From an uncultured Lachnospiraceae bacterium (GTDB lineage Bacteria; Bacillota; Clostridia; Lachnospirales; Lachnospiraceae): a stretch of 64,000 nucleotides of DNA. Both the position numbers and the translations under genes were made by a program. The notes under the pieces were generated by a model. That model had not been told where the DNA came from, did not search any database, and saw nothing but the letters and a program-made list of their open reading frames with translations. Position 1 is the stretch's first letter. Each line of letters opens with the position of its first letter. This document shows positions 24,927-32,602 of this stretch, one piece after another. Location: positions 1-64,000 of the forward strand of contig ONNQ01000010.1 of NCBI GenBank assembly GCA_900319245.1. Direction: 5' to 3'.

Positions 24927-26258
24927 ATGCGCAATATATATTCGTTCAAAGTATCCTCATTCCAGATTATCATCGGAAGCTTCCTCGGCATAATCCTGTT
25001 GGGGACGTTTCTGCTCATGCTGCCGATCAGCTCCGCAGAAGGTGTTGTGACGCCCTTTTCAGACGCGCTGTTCACTTCGACGTCCGCAGTCTGCGTGACA
25101 GGTCTGGTCGTTCATGATACTTACCGCTACTGGTCTTTATTTGGCAAGACCTGTATTTTGGTACTGATCCAGATCGGCGGTCTCGGGACCATCACACTGG
25201 CCATGATCGTGACAATGCTGTCAGGCCGCAAGATCAGCCTGTTTCAGCGCAGTGTCATGAAAGACGCGATCTCCGCCGATCAGATCGGCGGGATGGGTCA
25301 TTTCTCACTTTTTATTCTGCAGAGTACTCTGGCAGCGGAGCTTCTGGGAGTTCTTCTTCTCTTCCCCAGTTTCTTCCGGCGGTTTCCGCTGCTTCAGAGT
25401 ATTCAATATTCTGTCTTCCATTCTATTTCTGCTTTCTGCAACGCAGGCTTTGACCTTATGGGAAAGCAGCAGCCCTACTCCTCCCTGACATCTTTTTCGG
25501 GAAACGCTCTCGTGAATCTGACCATTATGGGACTGATCATTACGGGCGGCCTCGGTTTCAGGACCTGGGAGGATATCAGGAATAATCGTTTCCGGGTTCA
25601 CAAATACAGGCTGCAGACCAAGCTGATCCTGTTCACGACCGCAGTCCTCATTTTTCTGCCCGCTATCGGCTTCTTCTTTATTGAATTCAGAGGCGTACCC
25701 CTCAAAGAGAGGATCCTGTCCTCCCTGTTTCAGTCCGTCACGACCAGAACAGCCGGTTTTAATACAGCCGATTTTGCCTCTTTCAGTGATTCCGGAAAGC
25801 TCCTGAGTATTATCTTAATGCTGATCGGCGGCTCTCCCGGCTCCACGGCAGGCGGTATGAAGACAACGACGATCGCCGTTCTCATTCTCAACGCGAACGG
25901 CACTTTCCGTCACAGAGATGAAGCTTCTGCCTTCTTTCGCAGGATCAGCGATCAAACGGTCAAAATAGCGGCGACCATATTCGCGCTCTACCTCTCCTTG
26001 TTCACGATCAGCGCCATGCTCATTAGCCTGCTCGAATCGCTTCCTCTTCTCACCTGCATGTTCGAAGCCGCCTCCGCCATCGGAACCGTAGGCCTGACAC
26101 TGGGAATCACACCGGATCTCGGGCTGGCGTCCAGATTGATCCTGGTTTTCCTCATGTATTTTGGCCGCGTCGGCGGACTGACACTGATCTACGCCGCCGT
26201 GCCGGCGCGCAGGATGCGCAACCAGAGGCTGCCGCTTGAGAACGTTTCTGTGGGCTGA
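24927..26258 (+). CDS. ktrB: Potassium uptake protein, TrkH/KtrB family
   Basis: Membrane subunit of a Ktr-type potassium (or sodium-coupled potassium) transporter. From the ATG at 24927, preceded by AGGGAG, there are 443 residues; ATGs at 24912 and 24834 are alternatives. Four M1-P-M2 repeats are visible with selectivity-filter-like segments: TSTSAVCVTGL, SAFCNAGFDL, VTTRTAGFNT and SAIGTVGLTLG. The intramembrane glycine-rich gate GGSPGSTAGGMKTTT lies in the third repeat. It is followed directly by ktrA and a two-component system, indicating a regulated potassium uptake operon. Confidence 0.93.
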   Translation: MRNIYSFKVSSFQIIIGSFLGIILLGTFLLMLPISSAEGVVTPFSDALFTSTSAVCVTGLVVHDTYRYWSLFGKTCILVLIQIGGLGTITLAMIVTMLSGRKISLFQRSVMKDAISADQIGGMGHFSLFILQSTLAAELLGVLLLFPSFFRRFPLLQSIQYSVFHSISAFCNAGFDLMGKQQPYSSLTSFSGNALVNLTIMGLIITGGLGFRTWEDIRNNRFRVHKYRLQTKLILFTTAVLIFLPAIGFFFIEFRGVPLKERILSSLFQSVTTRTAGFNTADFASFSDSGKLLSIILMLIGGSPGSTAGGMKTTTIAVLILNANGTFRHRDEASAFFRRISDQTVKIAATIFALYLSLFTISAMLISLLESLPLLTCMFEAASAIGTVGLTLGITPDLGLASRLILVFLMYFGRVGGLTLIYAAVPARRMRNQRLPLENVSVG

Positions 26259-26295
26259 AGCGCCCATTCACAGATATTTACCTGGAGGTACCAAT

Positions 26296-26946
26296 ATGAC
26301 TACTAAAAATATTCTTATCATAGGACTGGGAAGATTCGGAAGACACTGCGCCAGAAAGCTCAATGAGCTGGGACATCAGGTCATGGCCGTTGACATCAGT
26401 GAAGACCGTGTAGATGCTGTGCTCCCCTATGTGACAGACGGACTGATCGGCAACAGTACCCGCTCCGATTTTATGAAAACGCTCGCCGTCCGCAGCTATG
26501 ACGTGTGCATAGTCGCGATCGGCGACGATTTCCAGAGTTCCCTGGAGACGACCGCACTTCTCAAGGATCTCGGCGCGCAGTATGTCGTTGCAAGGGCTGC
26601 CAGAGACGTACACGCCAGATTTCTTGCAAGAAATGGCGCCGATGAGGTGATCTATCCTGAAAGACAGCTTGCTGAATGGACCGCAATACGATATAGTTCG
26701 AATCATATTCTGGACTATACTCCGCTCAGCGAAGAGTATGCCGTCTACGAAGTGGAAATCCCCGCCGGCTGGATCGGAAAGAGTCTGGCAGATCTTGATC
26801 TGCGCCGGCGCAACCAGATCAACGTATTTGCAATCAAGCAGGGCGATCTGCTGATCACAGATATCAATCCGGACGCCCCTCTTAAGAGCAACCAGACGCT
26901 TCTGGTCATCGGAAGGAACAAGGAAATCGACAAATGCTTTCAATGA
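26296..26946 (+). CDS. ktrA: Potassium uptake regulatory subunit, TrkA/KtrA family
   Basis: A cytoplasmic octameric-ring subunit that gates KtrB by binding ATP/ADP and, through its C-terminal domain, often c-di-AMP. I start it at 26296, behind GGAGG 7 bp upstream, giving 216 residues. The N-terminal RCK_N Rossmann domain reads ILIIGLGRFGRHCARKLNELGH with the acidic residue AVDIS at the end of strand two. The RCK_C domain starts near residue 138 (YAVYEVEIPAGWIGKSLADLDLRRR). The end overlaps the histidine kinase gene by 13 bp. Confidence 0.94.
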   Translation: MTTKNILIIGLGRFGRHCARKLNELGHQVMAVDISEDRVDAVLPYVTDGLIGNSTRSDFMKTLAVRSYDVCIVAIGDDFQSSLETTALLKDLGAQYVVARAARDVHARFLARNGADEVIYPERQLAEWTAIRYSSNHILDYTPLSEEYAVYEVEIPAGWIGKSLADLDLRRRNQINVFAIKQGDLLITDINPDAPLKSNQTLLVIGRNKEIDKCFQ

Positions 26947-28529
26947 ACACTGATTCCCTGCGGCGTTTTGCCAGGAAATACATGACGATCAATGCCGGGA
27001 AAAGCAGGAATGTGATTCGCGATTTTGGCATCTACAGCGCCGTTATGGCGGGATGTACCCTGGTGGGTCTTCTCTTTCGCAAGCAAGGCTTTTCAGATGC
27101 GACCATCATCACTGTCTATATTCTGGGCGTCCTGATCTCCGCCGTGCTGGTCAGCAGCTATATCAGTAATATCTTCGTCTCCTTCATGGCCATGATCGTG
27201 TTCAACTTTTTCTTTACGGAGCCTTTATTCACCCTTCACGCCTATGACGCAGAGTATCCGGTGACCTTTGTTGTTATGCTGATCGTCTCCTTCATCTCCT
27301 GCTCCATCGCCGCAAGGCTCAAGGCCATCGCCATAGCGTCTGATGCCACCTACGCGCGCACGAAGCTTCTGTTTGATACCGCCAGTCAGCTCCATCAGAC
27401 CAGCGGATACGATGAGATTCTGTCCACCACCGGCGGCCAACTTGCCAAGCTCTTGAATGAGCCCATATACTTCTATGATCTCTCCAAAGGTCCGGAAACC
27501 TGCCTTCGCTTTACGCCCGGCCGGCCTCTCCCCGAGCAATTGCCTACGGATGATAATAGCCTCCCTGCCGTGAAATGGGTGAGCAGTCACAATGCGCAGG
27601 CCGGAAGCGGCACCGAAATGTTTCCGGCAAATCCTATGCGCTTTCTGCCGGTCAGTATCCATGACCGGGTCTACGCTGTGGCCGGCGTCTCCCTCGAAGA
27701 CGACTCGCTCGCACAGGAAGATCCCTTCGACCGGGAGTTGATCGTTTCCATTCTCGGCGAATGCTCCATGGCGCTTGAGAAAGACCGGATCCAGCGTGAG
27801 AAGGAAGAGGAAGTCCTGCGGCGCCGAAATGAAAAGCTGCGGGCCGATCTTCTGCGTTCCATTTCCCATGACCTGCGTACCCCCCTGACGTCCATCTCCG
27901 GCAACGCCAGCAATCTTCTGAGTTCCGGAGACGAGTTTGACGAGTCTGTCCGCAGGCAGCTCTACTCCGACATCTATGACGACTCCGTCTGGCTGACCAG
28001 CCTTGTCGAAAACCTGCTCGCAGTAAGCCGGATTGAAGACGGATCTATGCAGCTGCACCGCAAGCTTGAGCTGGTGGACGATATTGTGTCAGAGGCCCTG
28101 CTCCATATAGACAGGCGCAGCGCCGAGTATGTGATCCTGACGGAGCCCTCGCCGGAAACCCTCCTCGTGGATGTGGACGGACGCCTGATCGTACAGGTCC
28201 TGATCAACCTGATCAATAACGCGATCCAGTATACGCCTGCCGGCTCTGCGATCACCATCCGCAGTGAGCGGGAGGAGGACCACGCCCGCATTACCGTTTC
28301 TGACAATGGTCCGGGCATTCCGGACACTGAAAAGCCCTATGTATTCGCCATGTTTTACAGCGGCAGCAAGAAGGTGACGGATAGTAAGCGAAGTCTCGGA
28401 TTGGGGCTTGCCCTGTGCCGCTCCATCATCCGCGCGCATGGGTGCGAGATCACCCTCAGCGATAATGTCCCCGCTGGCTGCTGTTTTAGCTTCACGCTTC
28501 CCATGAAGGAGGTAGCCGTACATGAATAA
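26934..28529 (+). CDS. KdpD-like sensor histidine kinase lacking the N-terminal KdpD domain
   Basis: A 531-residue kinase. Four closely spaced membrane helices (about 32-125) form a DUF4118 domain as in KdpD. A GAF-like region follows (about 145-275), then HisKA with phosphoacceptor His312 in SISHDLRTPLTS, and HATPase_c with NLINNAIQYT, DNGPGIP and GLGLALCRSI. The cytoplasmic KdpD/universal-stress N-terminal half (about 370 residues) present in classical KdpD is absent. It overlaps both neighbours (ktrA and the regulator gene), so the four genes are one operon, and potassium or turgor is the probable signal. Confidence 0.9.
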   Translation: MLSMNTDSLRRFARKYMTINAGKSRNVIRDFGIYSAVMAGCTLVGLLFRKQGFSDATIITVYILGVLISAVLVSSYISNIFVSFMAMIVFNFFFTEPLFTLHAYDAEYPVTFVVMLIVSFISCSIAARLKAIAIASDATYARTKLLFDTASQLHQTSGYDEILSTTGGQLAKLLNEPIYFYDLSKGPETCLRFTPGRPLPEQLPTDDNSLPAVKWVSSHNAQAGSGTEMFPANPMRFLPVSIHDRVYAVAGVSLEDDSLAQEDPFDRELIVSILGECSMALEKDRIQREKEEEVLRRRNEKLRADLLRSISHDLRTPLTSISGNASNLLSSGDEFDESVRRQLYSDIYDDSVWLTSLVENLLAVSRIEDGSMQLHRKLELVDDIVSEALLHIDRRSAEYVILTEPSPETLLVDVDGRLIVQVLINLINNAIQYTPAGSAITIRSEREEDHARITVSDNGPGIPDTEKPYVFAMFYSGSKKVTDSKRSLGLGLALCRSIIRAHGCEITLSDNVPAGCCFSFTLPMKEVAVHE

Positions 28530-29211
28530 ATTTATGGTCCTTGTTGTGGAAGACGACAAACTGATCCAGAATCTCATGACCACAACCCTTGATCTTCATA
28601 ACTACCGCTATCTGACCGCATCGACAGCATCTGACGCCCTCATGCAGATCACCTCCCACAATCCGGACGTCATCTTTCTGGACCTGGGACTGCCCGACAT
28701 GGACGGCGTCGACCTGATTCGCAAGATCCGCACCTGGTCCGTCACGCCGATCATCGTCATCAGCGCACGCAGTGAAGATACCGACAAGATCGAAGCACTG
28801 GACGCAGGTGCCGACGATTACTTGACCAAGCCTTTTTCCGTAGACGAGCTTCTGGCAAGGCTCCGCGTGACGCAGCGCCGCCTCTCCTCCCAGCAGGGCA
28901 TGCCCTCCCACATCTTTGAGAACGGCGACCTGAAAGTAGATTTTGCCGCCGGTACCGCCTTTATGAACGGCGAAGAGCTGACGCTGACGCCCATCGAGTA
29001 CAAACTGCTCTGCCTCTTCTGTAAAAACGTCGGCAAAACATTGACCCACACCTACCTGACCGACGCCATCTGGGGCAACACCCTGGAAAGCGACCTGGCC
29101 TCCCTGCGGGTGTTCATGGCGTCTCTTCGCAAGAAAATGGAAAAGGACACCACCCATCCCCAGTATATACAGACCAGGATCGGTGTCGGGTATAGAATGA
29201 ACCGGCTGTGA
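28522..29211 (+). CDS. KdpE-like response regulator, OmpR family
   Basis: A 229-residue transcription regulator. The receiver domain has the acidic pair Glu10-Asp11-Asp12, phosphoacceptor Asp54 in FLDLGLPD and the conserved Lys in YLTKPF. The C-terminal winged helix (about 130-229) has LTPIEYKLLCLFCKNVGK and the recognition-helix region LRVFMASLRKKME, as in KdpE. It overlaps the kinase gene by 8 bp. No kdpFABC genes are present in the window, so the likely target is the adjacent ktrBA operon. Confidence 0.92.
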   Translation: MNKFMVLVVEDDKLIQNLMTTTLDLHNYRYLTASTASDALMQITSHNPDVIFLDLGLPDMDGVDLIRKIRTWSVTPIIVISARSEDTDKIEALDAGADDYLTKPFSVDELLARLRVTQRRLSSQQGMPSHIFENGDLKVDFAAGTAFMNGEELTLTPIEYKLLCLFCKNVGKTLTHTYLTDAIWGNTLESDLASLRVFMASLRKKMEKDTTHPQYIQTRIGVGYRMNRL

Positions 29212-29214
29212 GGT

Positions 29215-29251
29215 AAAAAAAATGGCTGCCGCATCCAACATGCGGCAGCCA
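29215..29251 (-). terminator. Convergent terminator, strongest for the NSS symporter gene
   Basis: A perfect 12-bp stem (TGGCTGCCGCAT, 29223-29234 with 29240-29251) is followed on the minus strand by eight T residues (29215-29222). On the plus strand it is followed by only ACTTTTC. It separates the Ktr regulator gene from the convergent symporter gene and may serve both. Confidence 0.92.
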
Positions 29252-29270
29252 CTTTTCAATTCCAGATTAA

Positions 29271-30638
29271 TTACATGGAGATCCATCCAAACGCATTCGC
29301 AATGGAGCTCAACAGAATAATTGCTACGAAGAGCGGTGCAATGTAACGGATCATGACCCGGAAGATCTTCTTGCGACGGAAAGGATGTCCGTCCACTTCT
29401 ACTTCCTGTTCGACCCGCTTGATGGTCATGCACCTGGTCACCAGTATGCAGATGGCCAGCGCTGCAATGGGCATCATGACGGAATTGGTCAGGAAATCAA
29501 AGAAGTCCAGGAACGGCATTCCGATGATGGTGATAAAGGAAAGCGGACCATATCCAAGGCAGGACAGTGTTCCGAGGGCGACCATGACCACGGCCATGAT
29601 CGTGGTGCACTTAAAGCGGCTCAACTTAAACTCATCGGCGAGGGTGGATACAGCGCTCTCAGTCAGTGCGATGGAGCTTGTCAGCGCTGCGAATAGAACC
29701 AGTGTGAAGAACAGGATGCCGATTATGCGTCCAAAGCCCATGTTCTTAAAGATCTGGGGCATTGTGATGAACATCAGGGAAGGACCGGCCTTCAAATGCT
29801 CCGGATCGCCGCCCGAGAAAGCGAACACAGCGGGAATGATCATCATGCCTGCCAGAATCGCAATCGCTGTGTCAAAAAACTCAACCTGGCGAGTGGAATC
29901 CTCAATACTGACATCCTTCTTCATGTAGGAACCGAAGGTGATCAAGATACCCATGGCAATGGACAGGGAGTAGAACATCTGTCCCATTGCAGAGACAACG
30001 GTCATCCAGGAGAAGTTCTCCAAGTGCGGAATCAGCAGATACGCAACGCCCTGCATGGCACCGGGTCTTGTGATCGTGTAGACGCTGATGACAACGGCCA
30101 GGACCAGCAGAATCGGCATCATGAAGCGGGATACGCGCTCGATACCATTTTCAACACCCATGTAGATAATCACCAGGTTGAGGGCTACGAATACGCAGAA
30201 CCAAACCTCGGCAGAAACGCCGTTGGTGATAAAATCTGTAAAAAATGCATCTGAAGTGATCGTGTCCATATCTGTTGTGAGGAATGCGTACAGATATTTG
30301 CAAACCCATCCGCCGATAACGGAATAATAGGGGCAGATCAGAATAGGGACGATCGCGTTGAGCCATCCGCCCGCTTTGGCAAGGGGAGAACGGCTGTAGA
30401 AAGTGAAGGCGCTGACCGGACTCTTCTGTGTAGAACGCCCGATTGCGGTCTCAGCGATGATCATCGTGTAGCCAAATGTAAGGGCAAGGATGATGTAAAC
30501 CAGAAGAAAAGCGCCGCCGCCGTATTTGGCTGCCAGGTAAGGAAATCTCCAGATATTGCCCAGACCGACGGATGCGCCGGCGGCCGACAGGACAAACCCG
30601 AGTTTACCGGTAAATGAACCTCGTTGATTTTGTTCCAA
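29271..30638 (-). CDS. Sodium-dependent transporter, NSS (SNF/SLC6) family
   Basis: A secondary transporter that uses sodium to import amino acids or related amines across the membrane. At 455 residues it has about 11-12 helices. The N-terminal signature GSFTGKLGFVLSAAGASVGLGNIWRFPYLA includes the unwound TM1 sodium/substrate site, and SAMGQMFYSLSIAMGILITFGSYM is the TM6 counterpart. The substrate cannot be read from the sequence; tryptophan, tyrosine and methionine transporters exist in bacteria. It is a single gene, bounded by a terminator at each end. Confidence 0.92.
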   Translation of the reverse strand: MEQNQRGSFTGKLGFVLSAAGASVGLGNIWRFPYLAAKYGGGAFLLVYIILALTFGYTMIIAETAIGRSTQKSPVSAFTFYSRSPLAKAGGWLNAIVPILICPYYSVIGGWVCKYLYAFLTTDMDTITSDAFFTDFITNGVSAEVWFCVFVALNLVIIYMGVENGIERVSRFMMPILLVLAVVISVYTITRPGAMQGVAYLLIPHLENFSWMTVVSAMGQMFYSLSIAMGILITFGSYMKKDVSIEDSTRQVEFFDTAIAILAGMMIIPAVFAFSGGDPEHLKAGPSLMFITMPQIFKNMGFGRIIGILFFTLVLFAALTSSIALTESAVSTLADEFKLSRFKCTTIMAVVMVALGTLSCLGYGPLSFITIIGMPFLDFFDFLTNSVMMPIAALAICILVTRCMTIKRVEQEVEVDGHPFRRKKIFRVMIRYIAPLFVAIILLSSIANAFGWISM

Positions 30639-30758
30639 AACGTATGCCTCCTTTAAAATTGCTCGATTTTACAATCATATAACAAATTTGTGGCAAAAGC
30701 TATCTTTTTCAACGATTAATCGGTGTAATCAGGCACATATTCAAATATTTGACAACAA

Positions 30759-30790
30759 GAAAAAGACCAGACTTCCCAGTCTGGTCTTTT
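30759..30790 (-). terminator. Terminator of the ABC exporter gene pair
   Basis: A 13-bp stem (AAAAGACCAGACT, 30761-30773 with 30778-30790) with a TCCC loop has A- and T-tracts on both sides, so it can work in either direction. It lies about 45 bp beyond the stop of the CydC-like gene. Confidence 0.88.
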
Positions 30791-30832
30791 GAGTCATATA
30801 GAATCTGCAGAGCACAGCATTCGTATTTCCTT

Positions 30833-32602
30833 CTACATTGCGATCTCCACATCCGCCACTCGCATCGTGGACTTTCTGTGGGATACCAGCAGCACCGTTC
30901 TGCCTTTGGATTCTTCCCTGAGCGCTTTGAGGATGACCGCCTCATTGAGGCTGTCCAGGTTGCTCGTGGGTTCGTCCAGAAGCAGGAAGGGCGCACCGTG
31001 CAGGAAGGCTCTCGCCAGGCCGATTCTCTGCCTCTCACCACCGGAAAGCGTATCGCCCAGCTCTCCCACATTGGTCTCATAGCCGTTCGGAAGCGTCATG
31101 ATCCAGTCGTGGATGGATGCCTTTTTGCAGGCGTCTTCAATTTCCTCCTGCGTCGCATCCAGCTTGGCCACCCGAATGTTGCCGGCGATGGTATCCTTGA
31201 ACATCTGGGTCTCCTGCGTCATATAGCTTTCCATATCCCGCAGGTTGGATGTGTTGATCTCATTGATGTCAATCGGAACAGCTTTGCCGGGGCCATACGT
31301 GGACGTCTTGGCATTGTCAGGGTCATCGGGATTCGCACCCATGATCGCGATTTTGCCCTTCTTCACCTCCCAGAAGCGCATGAGGAGCTTGAGCAGGGTG
31401 GACTTGCCGCATCCGCTCTCTCCCACAATGCCGATGATCTGGTTCTCCGGGATGCTCAGAGAGAAGTTGCGCAGGACAGGAGGCGCGCTGTGGCCATCCT
31501 CAGTCTTGCCCTTTCCGTAGCGGAATGTAACCATCTTGCACTCCGCGCCGCGGAATTCCACGTCCTCGCGTCCTGTGATCTCTTCTGTCTCAGGCTCCTC
31601 CTCAAGGATTGCGAGTACGCGGGCTCCGGACGCTGTCGTATTCTGCAGCGTCGTTCCCAGGCTTGCCAGTGCAGAGACAGGTCCAAAGGAGGACAGCATC
31701 GCCAGGACCGGCAGCAGGAATCCGTCAAAACCGACCTTCCCCTGCAGGTACAGCCATCCCGCCGTAACTGTCATCACTATGTCAAAAACCAAAATGAACG
31801 AATTGGCAATTGCCAAATTGAGGCCCGTCAGCCGGTTCAGCGCACTCTGGTGCCACTGAAGCGCCTTGGTCTTCTTGCGCATAACGGTCATCCGTTCTTT
31901 GCTGCTGCCATACTGGATCGTCTCATCCAGACCGCGGATATTCTCCAGAACACAAGAAGCGAGCTCTGCGGACTGCTGCCGCACCTTCTCTCCCATATCT
32001 CCGCTGAGCGAAGAAATGATGAGCGGCACCACAATGCCCACACACAAGTAGGCGGCCAAAGCCAGGATCCCAAGCCCAATGTGGAAGGATCCGATATACA
32101 CGCACATCACAGTCTCCACGATCAGCGCAATGCAGATGGGCGAGATTGTGTGCGCATAGAAGACTTCCAGAAGTTCCACATCCGCTGTGATCAAGGAGAC
32201 TAGCTCTCCCTTGTCTCTTCCCTCCAGCTTGGCCGGGCAGAGTATTCTGAGCGCGCCAAAAACTCGATCACGGACAATCGCCAGAAGCGTGAACGCAATA
32301 TAGTGGTTGAGGCGTTGCTCGATAAAGCGCAGAACCGCGCGGAGCAGTGCCAGAAGGGGCAGAATGATCCATATAGTCGCTGCCGGGATCGGCACATCCA
32401 GTCCCAGTCCGTCGAGGATTGCGTAGCCGCCCAGAACCGGTATGAACTGCACTGCCAAAAAGGCCAGCGTGCCTGCCAGTACAGCAAGCACCATATGGCC
32501 GGAAAGCGGTTTCACAAGGCCCAGCATCTTGAACAGTGTGCCCAGCTTCGATGCATTTCCAGAGGCGCTCTGTGTGGTATGTTCTTTACGCATGCTGGTC
32601 AC
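30833..32602 (-). CDS. Heterodimeric ABC exporter subunit, CydC-like
   Basis: A 589-residue fused permease-ATPase. The membrane half (about 25-320) has the CydC-type segment LLRAVLRFIEQRLNHYIAFTLLAIVRDRVFGALR. The nucleotide-binding half has Walker A GESGCGKST, signature LSGGERQR and Walker B FLLLDEPTSNLD. An insert of about 20 residues (PDDPDNAKTSTYGPGKAVP) sits between Walker A and the Q-loop. It overlaps the partner gene by 17 bp. CydCD exports glutathione or cysteine for cytochrome bd assembly, but no cydAB is nearby, so the substrate is open. Confidence 0.82.
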   Translation of the reverse strand: MTSMRKEHTTQSASGNASKLGTLFKMLGLVKPLSGHMVLAVLAGTLAFLAVQFIPVLGGYAILDGLGLDVPIPAATIWIILPLLALLRAVLRFIEQRLNHYIAFTLLAIVRDRVFGALRILCPAKLEGRDKGELVSLITADVELLEVFYAHTISPICIALIVETVMCVYIGSFHIGLGILALAAYLCVGIVVPLIISSLSGDMGEKVRQQSAELASCVLENIRGLDETIQYGSSKERMTVMRKKTKALQWHQSALNRLTGLNLAIANSFILVFDIVMTVTAGWLYLQGKVGFDGFLLPVLAMLSSFGPVSALASLGTTLQNTTASGARVLAILEEEPETEEITGREDVEFRGAECKMVTFRYGKGKTEDGHSAPPVLRNFSLSIPENQIIGIVGESGCGKSTLLKLLMRFWEVKKGKIAIMGANPDDPDNAKTSTYGPGKAVPIDINEINTSNLRDMESYMTQETQMFKDTIAGNIRVAKLDATQEEIEDACKKASIHDWIMTLPNGYETNVGELGDTLSGGERQRIGLARAFLHGAPFLLLDEPTSNLDSLNEAVILKALREESKGRTVLLVSHRKSTMRVADVEIAM

